A stretch of DNA of 52,100 nt from Candidatus Thalassarchaeum sp. Its GTDB lineage: Archaea; Thermoplasmatota; Poseidoniia; Poseidoniales; Thalassarchaeaceae. The notes beneath the pieces are model-generated. The model saw only the letters and a list, made by a program, of their open reading frames with translations. It made no database searches and was not told the origin of the DNA. This document shows positions 8,327 to 19,000 of the stretch, piece after piece (the first letter of the stretch is position 1; the number at the start of each line of letters is the position of its first letter). Location of the stretch: NCBI GenBank assembly GCA_022449345.1, contig JAKURL010000011.1:1-52100 (forward strand). Reading direction: 5' to 3'. Position numbers and translations under genes: made by a program.

Positions 8327-10903
8327 ATGCGTCGTAGTTCCGTAGCGCTGATGGTCTTGCTTCTATTGACCTCTTCAGCCCCTGCAATCGATGCTGCTAG
8401 TAAGGGTGTTATTTCCTGCACTCCAGCCGATTTAGAGATGATTCCAGCAAGTTGGGACATCGATGACGGAGCTTGTGTTAGAGTAGATCTTGGAGTTCTT
8501 TCTGCAGGGGATACCTTATCCTTCGATGTAACCGCTGATTCCCAAGTTGACATTTTACTATTCGCAGCCGGTTCAATTTCTGTATATCAGAACGAGCAGA
8601 ACTACCGTTTGGACTCTGTTTGGCACGCAGACTCCGTTTTCGAGTCCTTCCAAGGAGACGGTACTTGGCATTGGACTGCTCCAGATGACAGAGGAGACAC
8701 CCGATGGTATCTTGTTCTCGATAATATGGCTCACCCACAGGACCAAGGTAATGGGGCTCAAGGTGGTAGTTTAGCTACCGTAGTTCTCGATATCCAAGAA
8801 GTCGACACCCCCGTTTTCGGAATCGTCGATACAATTGTGCGGCTGGATAGTGGAGGTCACTCTGTACTTGCTGGACCTCTGGTCCTTGACCAGGGGACTC
8901 AGGTCAATCTATTTGTGACAACAATGCAAGGAGCACCCGACATTTTCCTTATGCCCGACGTTCAACTGGAATTTTACGAGCAAGGAACTACAGCTAACGG
9001 AATGGACGACAACAATTCAGATATGTTGCTGGTTTTGGAAGAGCGAAGTCTCTCTTGGTCGGTGTCATCTGATTATACAGGTCAAGATTTGTATCTAGTC
9101 GTAGATAATCGTCCAGGTCCACCTAGCGGAGGTGCTGGAACCGGATTTGTTGCGACTACAGTTGTTATGGATCTAATTCCAATCCTAGAACCGACGATTA
9201 CCAATGCCTCATCTTTGGCAACAATCGATGTAGGAGCCGAGGTAATTCTCGATGCTTCAAGCACTCCAAACCTCTCAAATCAAATCGATAGCGAAACTGG
9301 TTTCCAATGGGATACTAACGGCGATGGCTTCTATGATACCGCTGGCTCGGCAATTACGGTCAGTTGGGACGAACCGAACCAGATTAGTATCGGCCTTCGA
9401 GCCGTCTCAAAGGACGGTCGAAGCGCTACCATTTATCTCAATACTACAATTGAGGATATCAGCCCACCAGAGGTTAGTTTGTCAGCTAGCGATACAATCC
9501 GTAAGGACTTCGACGACGAACTTCTGCTAACAGCAAATATTGATGATAATTGGGGAGTTTACAGCGTAGAGTGGTTAGTCGACGAAGAAGTAATTGAAAA
9601 CTACAGCAGTTGGAGCTGGCAGGATGGAAAGACCTTCACTTTCCGTTTTGATTCAAGTTACTCACCTGGCGAACATGAAGTAACTATTCGGGTAACCGAT
9701 AAGGAAGGTCAGGTGACCGAGCGAACTGCAATCATCGATTTGTATGACTCAACCCCACCAGTAGTCCCACAGCAAACCGTAGAAACTACTGTGATACTCG
9801 GCGAACCTTTCCAGTTCACCGCCGAGGCTATGGACGCAGAATCCCCCAATCTTCTGTATTACTGGGACTTCGATACACAGACGGATGCAAATTCTGACGG
9901 AATTATGGACAATGATATGGATGCAAGTGGTTCTGCAATCACTCGAGTTTTCGAAGAAAGAGGTACCTTCGAAATTGTGTGTACAATAGTCAATGATGCA
10001 GGTGTCTCAACTCAAGTGACCTACTTCGTCACCGTACGCTCAACATCTGATGGCGGACCCGAATTGGATGCCATGATGTTAGGAATCGGCGCGGTCTTGC
10101 TTCTTCTCCTAATCATCGCTGGAGTTGGGATGATAGCTTGGCGTCGAATGTCTAACGCCCGGCTTGAAGCCCTGCTTGAGGAGCAAGCCGCTGGTGAGGA
10201 AGAAAAACCGAGGGAACTCAGCGTCGATGAACAAAAGGCAATGTATGGTACAGGTTCTGCCACACTTGACCAGCCAGCATCTATGTCCACCACATCGCCC
10301 TTTGGCCAATACGCAACAGGAATGTCCGGAGCCAGTGATCCGCAGGCCACAATTAGCCAAGATGCAGCGATGGGAGATGTAGATCTTGAGGCCTTGATGA
10401 GCAGTCCAGAACCGATTACCGCATCTGGGCCATCAAGCCCAGCTTCCGACCTTCTTGCCGAGTTTTCAACCGATGACTCAGCGGTTGAAGGAGATTCATT
10501 AGAATACTCACATGATGAAGCCTCAGCCGCTACCGAACAGGTTTGGTCACCGCAGGAAGTAGATGCACTCGACCAAGAAGATTCACTGCCTAAACCTCCA
10601 CCTCCAGAACCAGAGCCCGAAGCAGATGCTCTGTTGGATGATGATGATCTACCCACTCCTCCAGCCCCTGAGACCGAGGAACTCCCATCACCACCTCCTC
10701 CAGTCGAGGTAGATGATGAGCTAGAGAGGGAGGAGGAATCAGATGAACCGGAAGAGGAAGTTTCTGAACCTATATCTCGAGTTGTCCAGCAGGATTGCAG
10801 CCAGTGTCAGCAGCGCTTTGAGGTCACTTTACCCGACGGCCACGACGTTGCCCGAACTGCTTGCCCCTCTTGTGGCGCTATCGAGACGGTCAGTTTCTCT
10901 TGA
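8327..10903 (+). CDS. Type I membrane surface protein: duplicated N-terminal domain, PKD-like domains, cytoplasmic zinc ribbon
   Basis: The protein has 858 residues with a signal peptide (MRRSSVALMVLLLLTSSAPA). Residues about 25-160 and 165-290 are two copies of one beta domain, each ending in a YLVLDN / YLVVDN strand and a glycine-rich TVV(L/M)D strand. Two PKD-like domains follow (around 298-378 with WDTNGDGFYDTAGSAI, and 480-575 with YYWDFDT), separated by an Ig-like domain. A single membrane helix lies at about 582-605. The cytoplasmic tail of some 250 residues is acidic with proline clusters and ends in a zinc ribbon with C824, C827, C846 and C849. ATG 8327 is preferred over GTG 8306 because it opens the signal peptide. 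It heads a run of five envelope genes. The function is unknown; adhesion or sensing is inferred. Confidence 0.8.
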   Translation: MRRSSVALMVLLLLTSSAPAIDAASKGVISCTPADLEMIPASWDIDDGACVRVDLGVLSAGDTLSFDVTADSQVDILLFAAGSISVYQNEQNYRLDSVWHADSVFESFQGDGTWHWTAPDDRGDTRWYLVLDNMAHPQDQGNGAQGGSLATVVLDIQEVDTPVFGIVDTIVRLDSGGHSVLAGPLVLDQGTQVNLFVTTMQGAPDIFLMPDVQLEFYEQGTTANGMDDNNSDMLLVLEERSLSWSVSSDYTGQDLYLVVDNRPGPPSGGAGTGFVATTVVMDLIPILEPTITNASSLATIDVGAEVILDASSTPNLSNQIDSETGFQWDTNGDGFYDTAGSAITVSWDEPNQISIGLRAVSKDGRSATIYLNTTIEDISPPEVSLSASDTIRKDFDDELLLTANIDDNWGVYSVEWLVDEEVIENYSSWSWQDGKTFTFRFDSSYSPGEHEVTIRVTDKEGQVTERTAIIDLYDSTPPVVPQQTVETTVILGEPFQFTAEAMDAESPNLLYYWDFDTQTDANSDGIMDNDMDASGSAITRVFEERGTFEIVCTIVNDAGVSTQVTYFVTVRSTSDGGPELDAMMLGIGAVLLLLLIIAGVGMIAWRRMSNARLEALLEEQAAGEEEKPRELSVDEQKAMYGTGSATLDQPASMSTTSPFGQYATGMSGASDPQATISQDAAMGDVDLEALMSSPEPITASGPSSPASDLLAEFSTDDSAVEGDSLEYSHDEASAATEQVWSPQEVDALDQEDSLPKPPPPEPEPEADALLDDDDLPTPPAPETEELPSPPPPVEVDDELEREEESDEPEEEVSEPISRVVQQDCSQCQQRFEVTLPDGHDVARTACPSCGAIETVSFS

Positions 10904-10977
10904 ATTGGGGGTTTTCCTGCCTTTTCTCCCCTCAAAAGACGATGCCTTAGTCGCTCTTGTCGCCCAAGACCCTAAAT

Positions 10978-10996
10978 CGCACCTCATAGAGGTGCG
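10978..10996 (+). promoter_or_regulatory. Leader hairpin enclosing the ribosome-binding site
   Basis: Perfect 8-bp stem CGCACCTC / GAGGTGCG with the 3-base loop ATA. The 3' arm holds GAGGTG, the only evident Shine-Dalgarno sequence for the ATG at 11000; the 5' arm CACCTC is its exact complement. The hairpin ends 3 bases before the start codon. If folded, it should block initiation on the giant gene downstream. Confidence 0.6.
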
Positions 10997-10999
10997 TCT

Positions 11000-13900
11000 A
11001 TGGAGAATGGTTCAGTGCGCTTGATTCGCACTCCACCGAGAACCAAAATTTCCCTGCCAATTTTGTTGGTAATTCTATTCTTACTCCCTACAATGGCACC
11101 ATTTGCTAGTGTTAGTGGAGAGGCTAGAATTGAGTCACAGGATTTTGCAATCCTCGATGAACTCGGGCAAGTTCTCAACCAGCGAGAGGAAGTAGTTACT
11201 GGTGACTCTGTAAGCAATATCGCTGGTCCATTGTTGGATCAGGTCAGAGTTGGAGTTCAGGATACTTCTGTTTCCGATCCTCTACACGATATTGATGAAG
11301 CACTGGATGATGTATTCATTGTCGATACGGCAACTCCTGCGGTAATCCATCCTGAACCTTACATTATTCTGACCGACGAGAATAGTCGCCCTCCTGGCGA
11401 GGTCAGAACAATTTGGTCAACTCTGTTCAATTTGACTGATTATGTAATCTGGACTCGATATGTGGATACCGACGGAAACGTCGTTGAGCAGGCTGAGGAA
11501 ATTACCTTCCTGACCAGCCTGCTTTCCCTATTCGACACAGAGACAGATTTCTTGTTACACCAAATCGATATCGATGACGATGGTGATGAGGACATTCAGG
11601 TCGGTCTCAGTATCAATATGAATGACCCAGAGTTATCCGGCACGACTCTATCCGTCTCTCCACAACTCGATTACCAAGTTAGTGTCCTAGCCTCAAGCAC
11701 GACGGATTCTGATTGGGAAGACTTGCAAACTCTTGAAGTTAGTATCCTCAAGGCATTTGCATATTCAGATGGTATTCTCACTGAGGGAGAATCCTATGTA
11801 TGGGTAATCGATTCTAAGTTCACCCACACTCCTTATGACTTCACTTTGGGGGTCGGTCTTGAGAGGTTTTACTTCGATCTTTCAGATGCTGGTTCTGACT
11901 TCCTGATTTCGATTTTCAACGCCATATCATTTGGAATGTTCAACGGTGGAGATGAATCGGGAATCACAATCGCTTCCATTGCCGCTCCATACCAGATATC
12001 TATCGACAACTCCGGACAAACCGATTGTCCAGAAAGATACTCTCCAATAGAATTGACAACTCTGCCTTCCAGCGAAATTTCCTGTGGCGTAACTGCTGGC
12101 TTCGGTTATGTCCACTACTCTCCTCCAGATTCTCAGGATGACAGGGATGTTTGGGAGGTAGCCTACATCGAAGCTACTATCCATCCTAACCGATTAGCGA
12201 CTATACTGCCAGAAGAAGTGGAAGTGACCATACGCACAGATAGCACCGTCGCCGATGGAACTGGAAACTTAGGCGAGAATGGCCTGACTACCGTTGAGTA
12301 TTGGGCAGATGAGCGAGCAGATTTGCATATTCACTTCCACGAGAACCGTTCCGAGGTTCCTCCTGAAAATTCCGACGGAGTTCACGGCAATGTAACCGAC
12401 TCAATCGGCTGGTTTCGAGGAATGCCCGCAGGAAGTTTGAGCACGGATGAAATCGATCGTGCATTCACCATGTTGGGTTCTAAGTCGGAACCACAACTAC
12501 CCGGAGGTCAACCGAATCGGTTGGGTCTGATTATCGGGGTGAAGAACTTCACAAGGGATACCTCACAGAATGTTGACGACGATACCTTACCAGTTAACCC
12601 AGCCTACCCTCCGAAAACTCTGGTAATGGTCCGATCGGTGCAATCTGTGGAGTCTGTTGAATACCATTCTTGGATGAAACGGGGAGGAGCTGATACCGAC
12701 CACAGACGAATCCAGATTACCGCCGAAGAGATTCCTACTGCGGTTGTCTTCTTCGGCTCGTTTGAATTAGGAGGAACCGAGGAAGCAGATACTAGCATTG
12801 ATTCGGCACAGAATCTAGATTTCTTGTCTAGAATTTTCGATGTCGTACTCATCAACATTGTCGATTTATTCCTCGATATTGGAACTATACTGAATGATAT
12901 TCCCTCGGCGACAGTGGATGTAATTAGTGGAGGAGTAGGTGGCTCAGGTGGGCTATCTGGAGAGACTCTCCATCTGCTAATGCACAACAATTGGTCCTCC
13001 GATAGGGAAGCCAGAGCGATTTCCGAGGTGGGCCTTCAAATCGGCTCAAGTCCGCATCCAACGATGCCCGGAGATCATCTAATTTTGTCTAAGGACAGAG
13101 AATTGGAAACCGTTCAGGGTCGCAACGGGCCTGAAACCCCATTAGTTGAGGTGGCTGCAAGCCTACGCTTTAGCGGGCTGAGTGCGTTTACTCTTATCGA
13201 TGATATAGAAACCGAATCTCAGCACTTCTCATTGCTTACATCATCTCAAACATCATTCTCATTCCTCTACATTGACCACAAACCTTCGAATCTTAGCGAT
13301 TCAGCACACCAAGGGCTTTGGATTTCTGATATTCCAGACAATGTCACCGCAGATATGACACCTGAATTGGCGACCTACACCGCTAGTTCTACAATAGACA
13401 GGATCAGTTACACAGGAAACGATGGAGATCAGCGGCAGGCGGCTCACATTCTCGACGTGCCTGCCGACTTTGTGGTTGAATTTGGAGACATTACAAAGTG
13501 GACAGCATCTACACCTATTTCGACTATACACGCACAATTGACTGATGCATCTAACCCAGTAACTATGAGTGGAGACCACTTTCTATTCCATCACGAGCCC
13601 AGTGATGGAACATCGACTATTTCTACTCGTATTTCGGGTCTGCAAGAGGTTGGTTGGAGGGCTCCTGCTGAGGCCGGTGCAAGTGGTGTAATGGGACAAG
13701 GCACTGCCTTCATGACCGTGGCCGGAGACCGTACGATGAGCATCAATGTCGACCATGCACCAACTCAAGATGAAGGAGGCCTTTCCGCTCTTGTTCTAAT
13801 CGACCCACTTCCATCAAATGTCTCGGTGGATATTCCAACGGGAGCAGATGCCGGTAACAGTTTGGTTATTCCTGAATTGAATACTTCTCAGGGCGTGTCT

Positions 13901-15367
13901 GGAGTTGCTTTCTTCCTTGGAGGTTTTGCAGATTTAGGTCGCTCAGTCAATACCGTTCTTTCTGGAGTCACGAGTGAAATTTCGACTGGCTCTGGCGGAG
14001 GAAATGGTTCCTTTTCTTATGGCTTACAGTTGGAAGCAGATAGCGAATTTGATCTCATCTTTGAGGCCAGTCAAGGCAACGGGACTGCAGAAGCACCTGC
14101 GTGGGTACATGGTATCGCAATGAACGCTGCTCCCAGTGGAATTTCGGATGGTTTCCACATCAGGGGTTGGATCCCAAATCTACCCCCTCAAATCGACATC
14201 TCAGTTAGCCGCATGCCGACCTCAAACGGTGAGGATTGGGCTCTCGCTTTGGGTATGGAGGGGTGGCTCCCAGCCCGCAGTGAATTCATGCTTAATTCAA
14301 AAGGTGTCAACGGTCAAGACCTGATGCTTACGCTGCAAGGAGTGACCGTTGGGGAAGCTACGACGTTGGGAATCGACACAGAATTCTCCATTCGAGAAAC
14401 TAGTGGTGGAATTACGGAGGTAACCACATCTACTCGTTTCGTACTTTCCAATAGACTCGATTGGATTCATGCTGAACTCATCAACAGGGATGCTGGCGCA
14501 AGAACTGAGATGCTGATTAACGACATTCCCGAATCGATTGATTTGCTTGCGAGTCTTGGAACTACAATCTCAATCGACATGACTGTGCCAGAACAATATC
14601 GTCGGGATGGCCCAGCAGTCGACTCTATTATGCTCCAACAGATGCAATGGATGGAAGGTGCTTGGTGGCCTTCGACCATCTTCCTAACCGATGTTCCTGA
14701 CTCAATTAATCTGACAACAGAAGCCGACTTAGATTACGACATCACCAAGAGTTTGGCATTCCAAGGCACACCGGTCCTCGATTTCTCCGCCTCCGATGGA
14801 GGAATGTCACTTTACATCGAGGCGAATGGTCGAGCGATTAACAACCGTGGCGACATCATTCTGCTTGCTGAAGGGTTGACCGATCGAATGGTGATTAAGC
14901 CGACCTCCGATTATGGCCTTGCCATTCGAAGCGGCGGTGATGGAGTTGAGAGAATTTACTTGAGAGCATCGAATATGCCGACGACTCCACCAGTAGTACT
15001 TGAGGAGATGGAGGCTCTCGGAGAAAATCTACGAAGCGCGACAATTCACGTTGTCGAGGTTGTTGGTCCATACAGCATCATCGAATTAGAAGATGTGCAA
15101 GGTGGAAGAATTGTCGCCTCAGCGAGAGCCTCTGCTGAAGTAGAAGCAATTGGGACTACACTTGATTTGCGAGGTGTCCTCCTCGATGCTCAAACCACCG
15201 GAGGAGTTCCTACCGGTACCAGTATTGGAGTCAATGGATTAGCATCTGATCTATCCCTTCTGAATTTGATTCCGGGTTTCGAAGGATCGACTCATCACAT
15301 AATCGTCCCCGAACCGTTCTCTTCGAGTGTATTGACGATCGCTGCTACTTTCCTAGGAGGTGACTAA
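11000..15367 (+). CDS. Giant secreted protein with degenerate beta repeats (1455 residues)
   Basis: The N-terminus has a basic lead (RLIRTPPRTK) and a hydrophobic export segment (ISLPILLVILFLLPTMAPF), then a very long extracytoplasmic chain rich in S, T, D and G with few cysteines. The C-terminal half shows a recurring element of the form (D/N)-(I/V/L)-P-x-x-(I/V)-x-(L/V), for example DIPDNVTADM, PLPSNVSVDI, LPPQIDISV, DIPESIDLL and DVPDSINLT. It recurs roughly every 70-120 residues, suggesting repeated beta units. No C-terminal membrane anchor or PGF motif is seen. The next gene, starting 1 base after the stop, encodes a small membrane protein that could hold it. I recognise no family. The start is controlled by the hairpin at 10978-10996. 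Confidence 0.75.
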   Translation: MENGSVRLIRTPPRTKISLPILLVILFLLPTMAPFASVSGEARIESQDFAILDELGQVLNQREEVVTGDSVSNIAGPLLDQVRVGVQDTSVSDPLHDIDEALDDVFIVDTATPAVIHPEPYIILTDENSRPPGEVRTIWSTLFNLTDYVIWTRYVDTDGNVVEQAEEITFLTSLLSLFDTETDFLLHQIDIDDDGDEDIQVGLSINMNDPELSGTTLSVSPQLDYQVSVLASSTTDSDWEDLQTLEVSILKAFAYSDGILTEGESYVWVIDSKFTHTPYDFTLGVGLERFYFDLSDAGSDFLISIFNAISFGMFNGGDESGITIASIAAPYQISIDNSGQTDCPERYSPIELTTLPSSEISCGVTAGFGYVHYSPPDSQDDRDVWEVAYIEATIHPNRLATILPEEVEVTIRTDSTVADGTGNLGENGLTTVEYWADERADLHIHFHENRSEVPPENSDGVHGNVTDSIGWFRGMPAGSLSTDEIDRAFTMLGSKSEPQLPGGQPNRLGLIIGVKNFTRDTSQNVDDDTLPVNPAYPPKTLVMVRSVQSVESVEYHSWMKRGGADTDHRRIQITAEEIPTAVVFFGSFELGGTEEADTSIDSAQNLDFLSRIFDVVLINIVDLFLDIGTILNDIPSATVDVISGGVGGSGGLSGETLHLLMHNNWSSDREARAISEVGLQIGSSPHPTMPGDHLILSKDRELETVQGRNGPETPLVEVAASLRFSGLSAFTLIDDIETESQHFSLLTSSQTSFSFLYIDHKPSNLSDSAHQGLWISDIPDNVTADMTPELATYTASSTIDRISYTGNDGDQRQAAHILDVPADFVVEFGDITKWTASTPISTIHAQLTDASNPVTMSGDHFLFHHEPSDGTSTISTRISGLQEVGWRAPAEAGASGVMGQGTAFMTVAGDRTMSINVDHAPTQDEGGLSALVLIDPLPSNVSVDIPTGADAGNSLVIPELNTSQGVSGVAFFLGGFADLGRSVNTVLSGVTSEISTGSGGGNGSFSYGLQLEADSEFDLIFEASQGNGTAEAPAWVHGIAMNAAPSGISDGFHIRGWIPNLPPQIDISVSRMPTSNGEDWALALGMEGWLPARSEFMLNSKGVNGQDLMLTLQGVTVGEATTLGIDTEFSIRETSGGITEVTTSTRFVLSNRLDWIHAELINRDAGARTEMLINDIPESIDLLASLGTTISIDMTVPEQYRRDGPAVDSIMLQQMQWMEGAWWPSTIFLTDVPDSINLTTEADLDYDITKSLAFQGTPVLDFSASDGGMSLYIEANGRAINNRGDIILLAEGLTDRMVIKPTSDYGLAIRSGGDGVERIYLRASNMPTTPPVVLEEMEALGENLRSATIHVVEVVGPYSIIELEDVQGGRIVASARASAEVEAIGTTLDLRGVLLDAQTTGGVPTGTSIGVNGLASDLSLLNLIPGFEGSTHHIIVPEPFSSSVLTIAATFLGGD

Positions 15368-15368
15368 T

Positions 15369-15935
15369 TTGGGACTGATGGAACAAATTCGAGCCACCAA
15401 TGAGGAATCACAGGTCTCAGACGCTGCAACCGAGCGCGCTCACGAGATTTTTCAGATAGTTGGTGAGCGAGTTGAGAAAGTTCGACCAAGCAGAGTAATC
15501 TTTGCCTCTGTAGCCGTATTACTGATTCTAAGTGGAATAATGATTATTGGTACTTGGTTAGTTCCATACGACAGAACTTCGGTTGACGTTGCCTACCTAC
15601 AAGGGGTGGGTGGTCACGTTGTATTGGTCGAGTTGGACAACAAAGGATCTCGCTCGATAACAGATGTCCAATTGGAAATTAGATTCCTCGATGATGACAG
15701 TGCAGAAATCGCTAGGTCTAGTTTCCAAACCGATGAAATCGCCGCTCATACTTCGATTGCAGGTGATAATTTGGAACTGATTGCTCCGGGTGCATCCGTA
15801 TGGGAAAATTACACTATTGAGATAATTCTAGACTACACTTACCGTGGTACTGAATATAACGAAAGATGGACCTACAATGTCGGCGATTGGACTATGGAGA
15901 TATTTACCTATGAGGCACCTATGCACTTCCTTTGA
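15369..15935 (+). CDS. Small single-pass membrane protein with an extracytoplasmic beta domain
   Basis: A 188-residue protein has a hydrophilic N-terminal segment of about 45 residues, one membrane helix (around FASVAVLLILSGIMIIG) and an outside domain of about 120 residues. That domain resembles a FxLYD or late-embryogenesis-type beta sandwich: VELDNKGSRSITDVQLEIRF, then DEIAAH, then NYTIEIILDY. The frame also allows GTG at 15360, but GGAGG at 15356-15360 is well spaced for TTG 15369, just after the stop of the giant gene. The tight coupling suggests the two products act together, with this one as anchor or chaperone. That is inference. Confidence 0.65.
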   Translation: MGLMEQIRATNEESQVSDAATERAHEIFQIVGERVEKVRPSRVIFASVAVLLILSGIMIIGTWLVPYDRTSVDVAYLQGVGGHVVLVELDNKGSRSITDVQLEIRFLDDDSAEIARSSFQTDEIAAHTSIAGDNLELIAPGASVWENYTIEIILDYTYRGTEYNERWTYNVGDWTMEIFTYEAPMHFL

Positions 15936-15952
15936 CACGACCTCAGGTCGTG
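15936..15952 (+). promoter_or_regulatory. Intergenic palindrome after 15935, before the subtilase gene
   Basis: CACGACCT-C-AGGTCGTG is a perfect 8-base palindrome around one central base; as RNA it would fold with a 6-bp stem and the loop CTCAG. It starts at the first base after the stop codon and ends 59 bases before the next ATG. No T-run follows, so an intrinsic terminator is unlikely. Confidence 0.45.
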
Positions 15953-16011
15953 AATCATTCACTATACGGGCCACCCTAATACTGAAAGGCGACTCGATTG
16001 GGGACTGATTT

Positions 16012-19000
16012 ATGGGACAGAGAATTGCGCTTGCGTTAATCGGGATTTTCTTGATATCCCTAGCCCCCGCAGCAGACTTCCCCGCTGAACAAATGGAGGA
16101 TTCAATCGAGACTCTGGATGGAGTGGTAAAACGCATAGGAATAGCTGCTGATCCCAATTCTATCCAAGACCTCGGATCACCAACTGTTGTAGAAGGATTT
16201 GAGCGGATTCGAGACAACACTGCGGATTCTAGCATTGGTGTCTATACCGAAATCGGTTTGATTCCATCCGTTCAATTACCAAATGCATTATCTCAGCCAC
16301 GCCCAGACTTGGCGATAGTAATTATCGATGGGAGTGTGGGGATTTGGGATGCACGTCTAGTCTTAGAGGCTTCAGCAGAAGTGGAGATACGTACAACCAT
16401 TCCTCCTTCTGGATTCCTAGTGCAAGGAACTCCACAACAACTGGCAACTTTGCAACTTAATTCGGTAGTCGTTGCTGTACATCCAGTTCCTAGCGGTTTA
16501 CTCGCTCATCCATTACTCACAGTGGTCGAGGAAGGCTCGATTATGGTCGAGATTCTCGGTTGGAAGGATGACAACTTGCAGAGGCATATGGAGCCAGGAC
16601 TTGGTTTGGACGACTCTCTCACAGATGTTGCAAGTAAGTGGCTTAACGATGCATGGAGTCCAGAGAATGGTCGATATTGGGGTGAACTCGAACTTTCCAA
16701 TCTAGGAAACATGATGCAACATCATGCAGTCTCCTACGTCGCTCCTCTGCCTGTTTTGGAGGTCAATAACGACAACGCACGTACCCACATGGGAATCGAT
16801 ACGGTAGAATCCTTTTTCATCACCAATTTAGATGGAACAGGCCAAACCATTGCTGTTGGTGATTCCGGAATCGATCATGATCATGGAGATTTCAACAATC
16901 GAATCGTCGGTAGAACCTCTGTTACACCAGGTGATTCCTCCACCGCCGACTTGTCTGATGGACACGGAACCCACGTAGCCTGTACAGTACTTGGTTCCGG
17001 AATGCGAAGCAGTGGTTCGTATGAAGGAGTCGCCCCAGGTGCGGAACTATACTTCCAAGCGATGGAAGATGATGATACAGGAGCGCTCTACAGTTACGGA
17101 ATCAACAGCATGCTGAATTCAGCCTACAATGCCGGTGCTCGTCTGCATACAAATAGTTGGGGTGCTGGAAGTGGCTTCGGTTCTTACTCAACTCAATCCG
17201 AGGATGCAGACGACCGCACATCAACTTGGGATCAATACTGGAATTATGAAGGAATGACAGTTCTCTTTGCGGCCGGCAACGAAAGAAACGATGGAGTATC
17301 TCCTCCTGGAACTGCAAAGAACGTCATAACGATTGGAGGCCACAAAAATCGATACAGTGGCTCGCCAGATGAGATGTACTACTGGAGTAGCCGAGGTCCA
17401 ACAGACGATGGACGACTTAAACCGGACCTAGTAGGTCCTGGAGATGGAGTTCGCTCCTGTCTATCTCAAGAAGCCGAGGATGCCTCCTCTGGTTGGTCAA
17501 ATAATTGGTACATCGAGTATAGCGGAACTTCGATGGCAACCCCAGCCGCAGCAGGATCTGCAACTCTAGTACGACAATACCTGATGGAAGTTGCCAACAG
17601 GCCCGCACCTCAGGGAGCGCTGGTCAAGGCTCTGCTAATTTTAGGAGCGGAGGATATGGGCACTCGAAACATTCCGAATAATGACGAAGGTTGGGGTAGG
17701 GTGAATCTTGTCAATTCGTTGATTCCAGATAGTGACGAAGGGATTTTTGTTGATGATCGGAGTCGGATTGCCTCTGGTCAGACAAAAGAGTATACCTTCG
17801 ACATAACGAGGGGGGCAGAGCCTCTGAAGGTGGTTTTGGCTTGGTCAGACTATCCAGGTTCTTCACAATCGACAAACCAATTACGAAATGACCTGAACCT
17901 AGAGGTGATTCATCCAAATGGAGGCACCGCCTTCAAAGGCAATGTATTCAATTCTGGAAGATCGATTGCTGGTGGCAATTTCGATGACAAGAATAACGTC
18001 GAAGTTGTACTAATCGACAATGCGGGTGTTGGGACTTGGACGGTTCGTGTAACCGATGATTATCACGGTGGAAGTAGAACTTGGCAACCATACGCATTAG
18101 CCGTACGCGGAGTCAATGTAAACGACCTCTCACCAGATCCAACATTTGCTCCAGATGTCATAATTAATCCACCAATCCCTCAAATTGGCGATACAGTTCA
18201 GATTCAAGTGACGGTGGAAAACCTTGGCGCAGGCTCAGTCTCAGATCTAGAGATAATGGCTAGGGCGGATGGCAGCCATATCTCCACTCAAGCCATCTCG
18301 ATGACCCCAGGTGAATCTGTTATAGTCCAGTGGAATTGGACTCCAAACACTGAAGGTTTGGTTGATTTATCGTTTCATATTGATCCGAATGATCTGATCG
18401 AGGAATCGAATGAAGGAAATAACCTTCTAACTCATACAATGATAATTAGTGCCCCTGGAGTTAGGGTGACCTCTGATGAACCGTTCATGACATTGGGCGA
18501 CGCTGATGACAGTTCCACATTTTGGTCTTTGACCCTCACTAATACAGCATTGTTTGAGACCAATGCAACAATCGAGGCCAGTTCTCCTGTTAGATTGAGT
18601 GACGGTGTTGAATTCGATTGGTATTACTCACTCACTTCAAACACCTTCAATCTACAAGAGGCTGAGTCGGTAGAAGTGGGTTTCACACTGATTCACCCAG
18701 CTCCTCCAGAACCGGGCACATACGTTATGACGATAATTGGGACTGATATTGAAAATGAAATAGAGTCTGAATTGGACGTTTACTTTGAGGTACCAATTCT
18801 CGCCTCAGCTGATGTTCTAATAACATCTGGGCAAATTCCAGTCAGTCCAATTTCTCAAACTCAAATCCAAGTATTTGTCACCAATGAGGGCAACGGCCCT
18901 CAGACCTACGATGTAGAACTCAGTTCTCCCGCCGGCTGGCATCTCGGGTTAGATATTCTAGGCGCCTTTGAAGGGTCTTCTCACGGCTCAACTGGAACGC

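Noticed and set aside
10021-10656. A 211-codon open frame on the minus strand inside the PKD protein gene, rich in serine
   Set aside because: It is the antisense of the D/E/P-rich cytoplasmic tail; the composition follows from the sense codons, and no start signal or family feature is seen.
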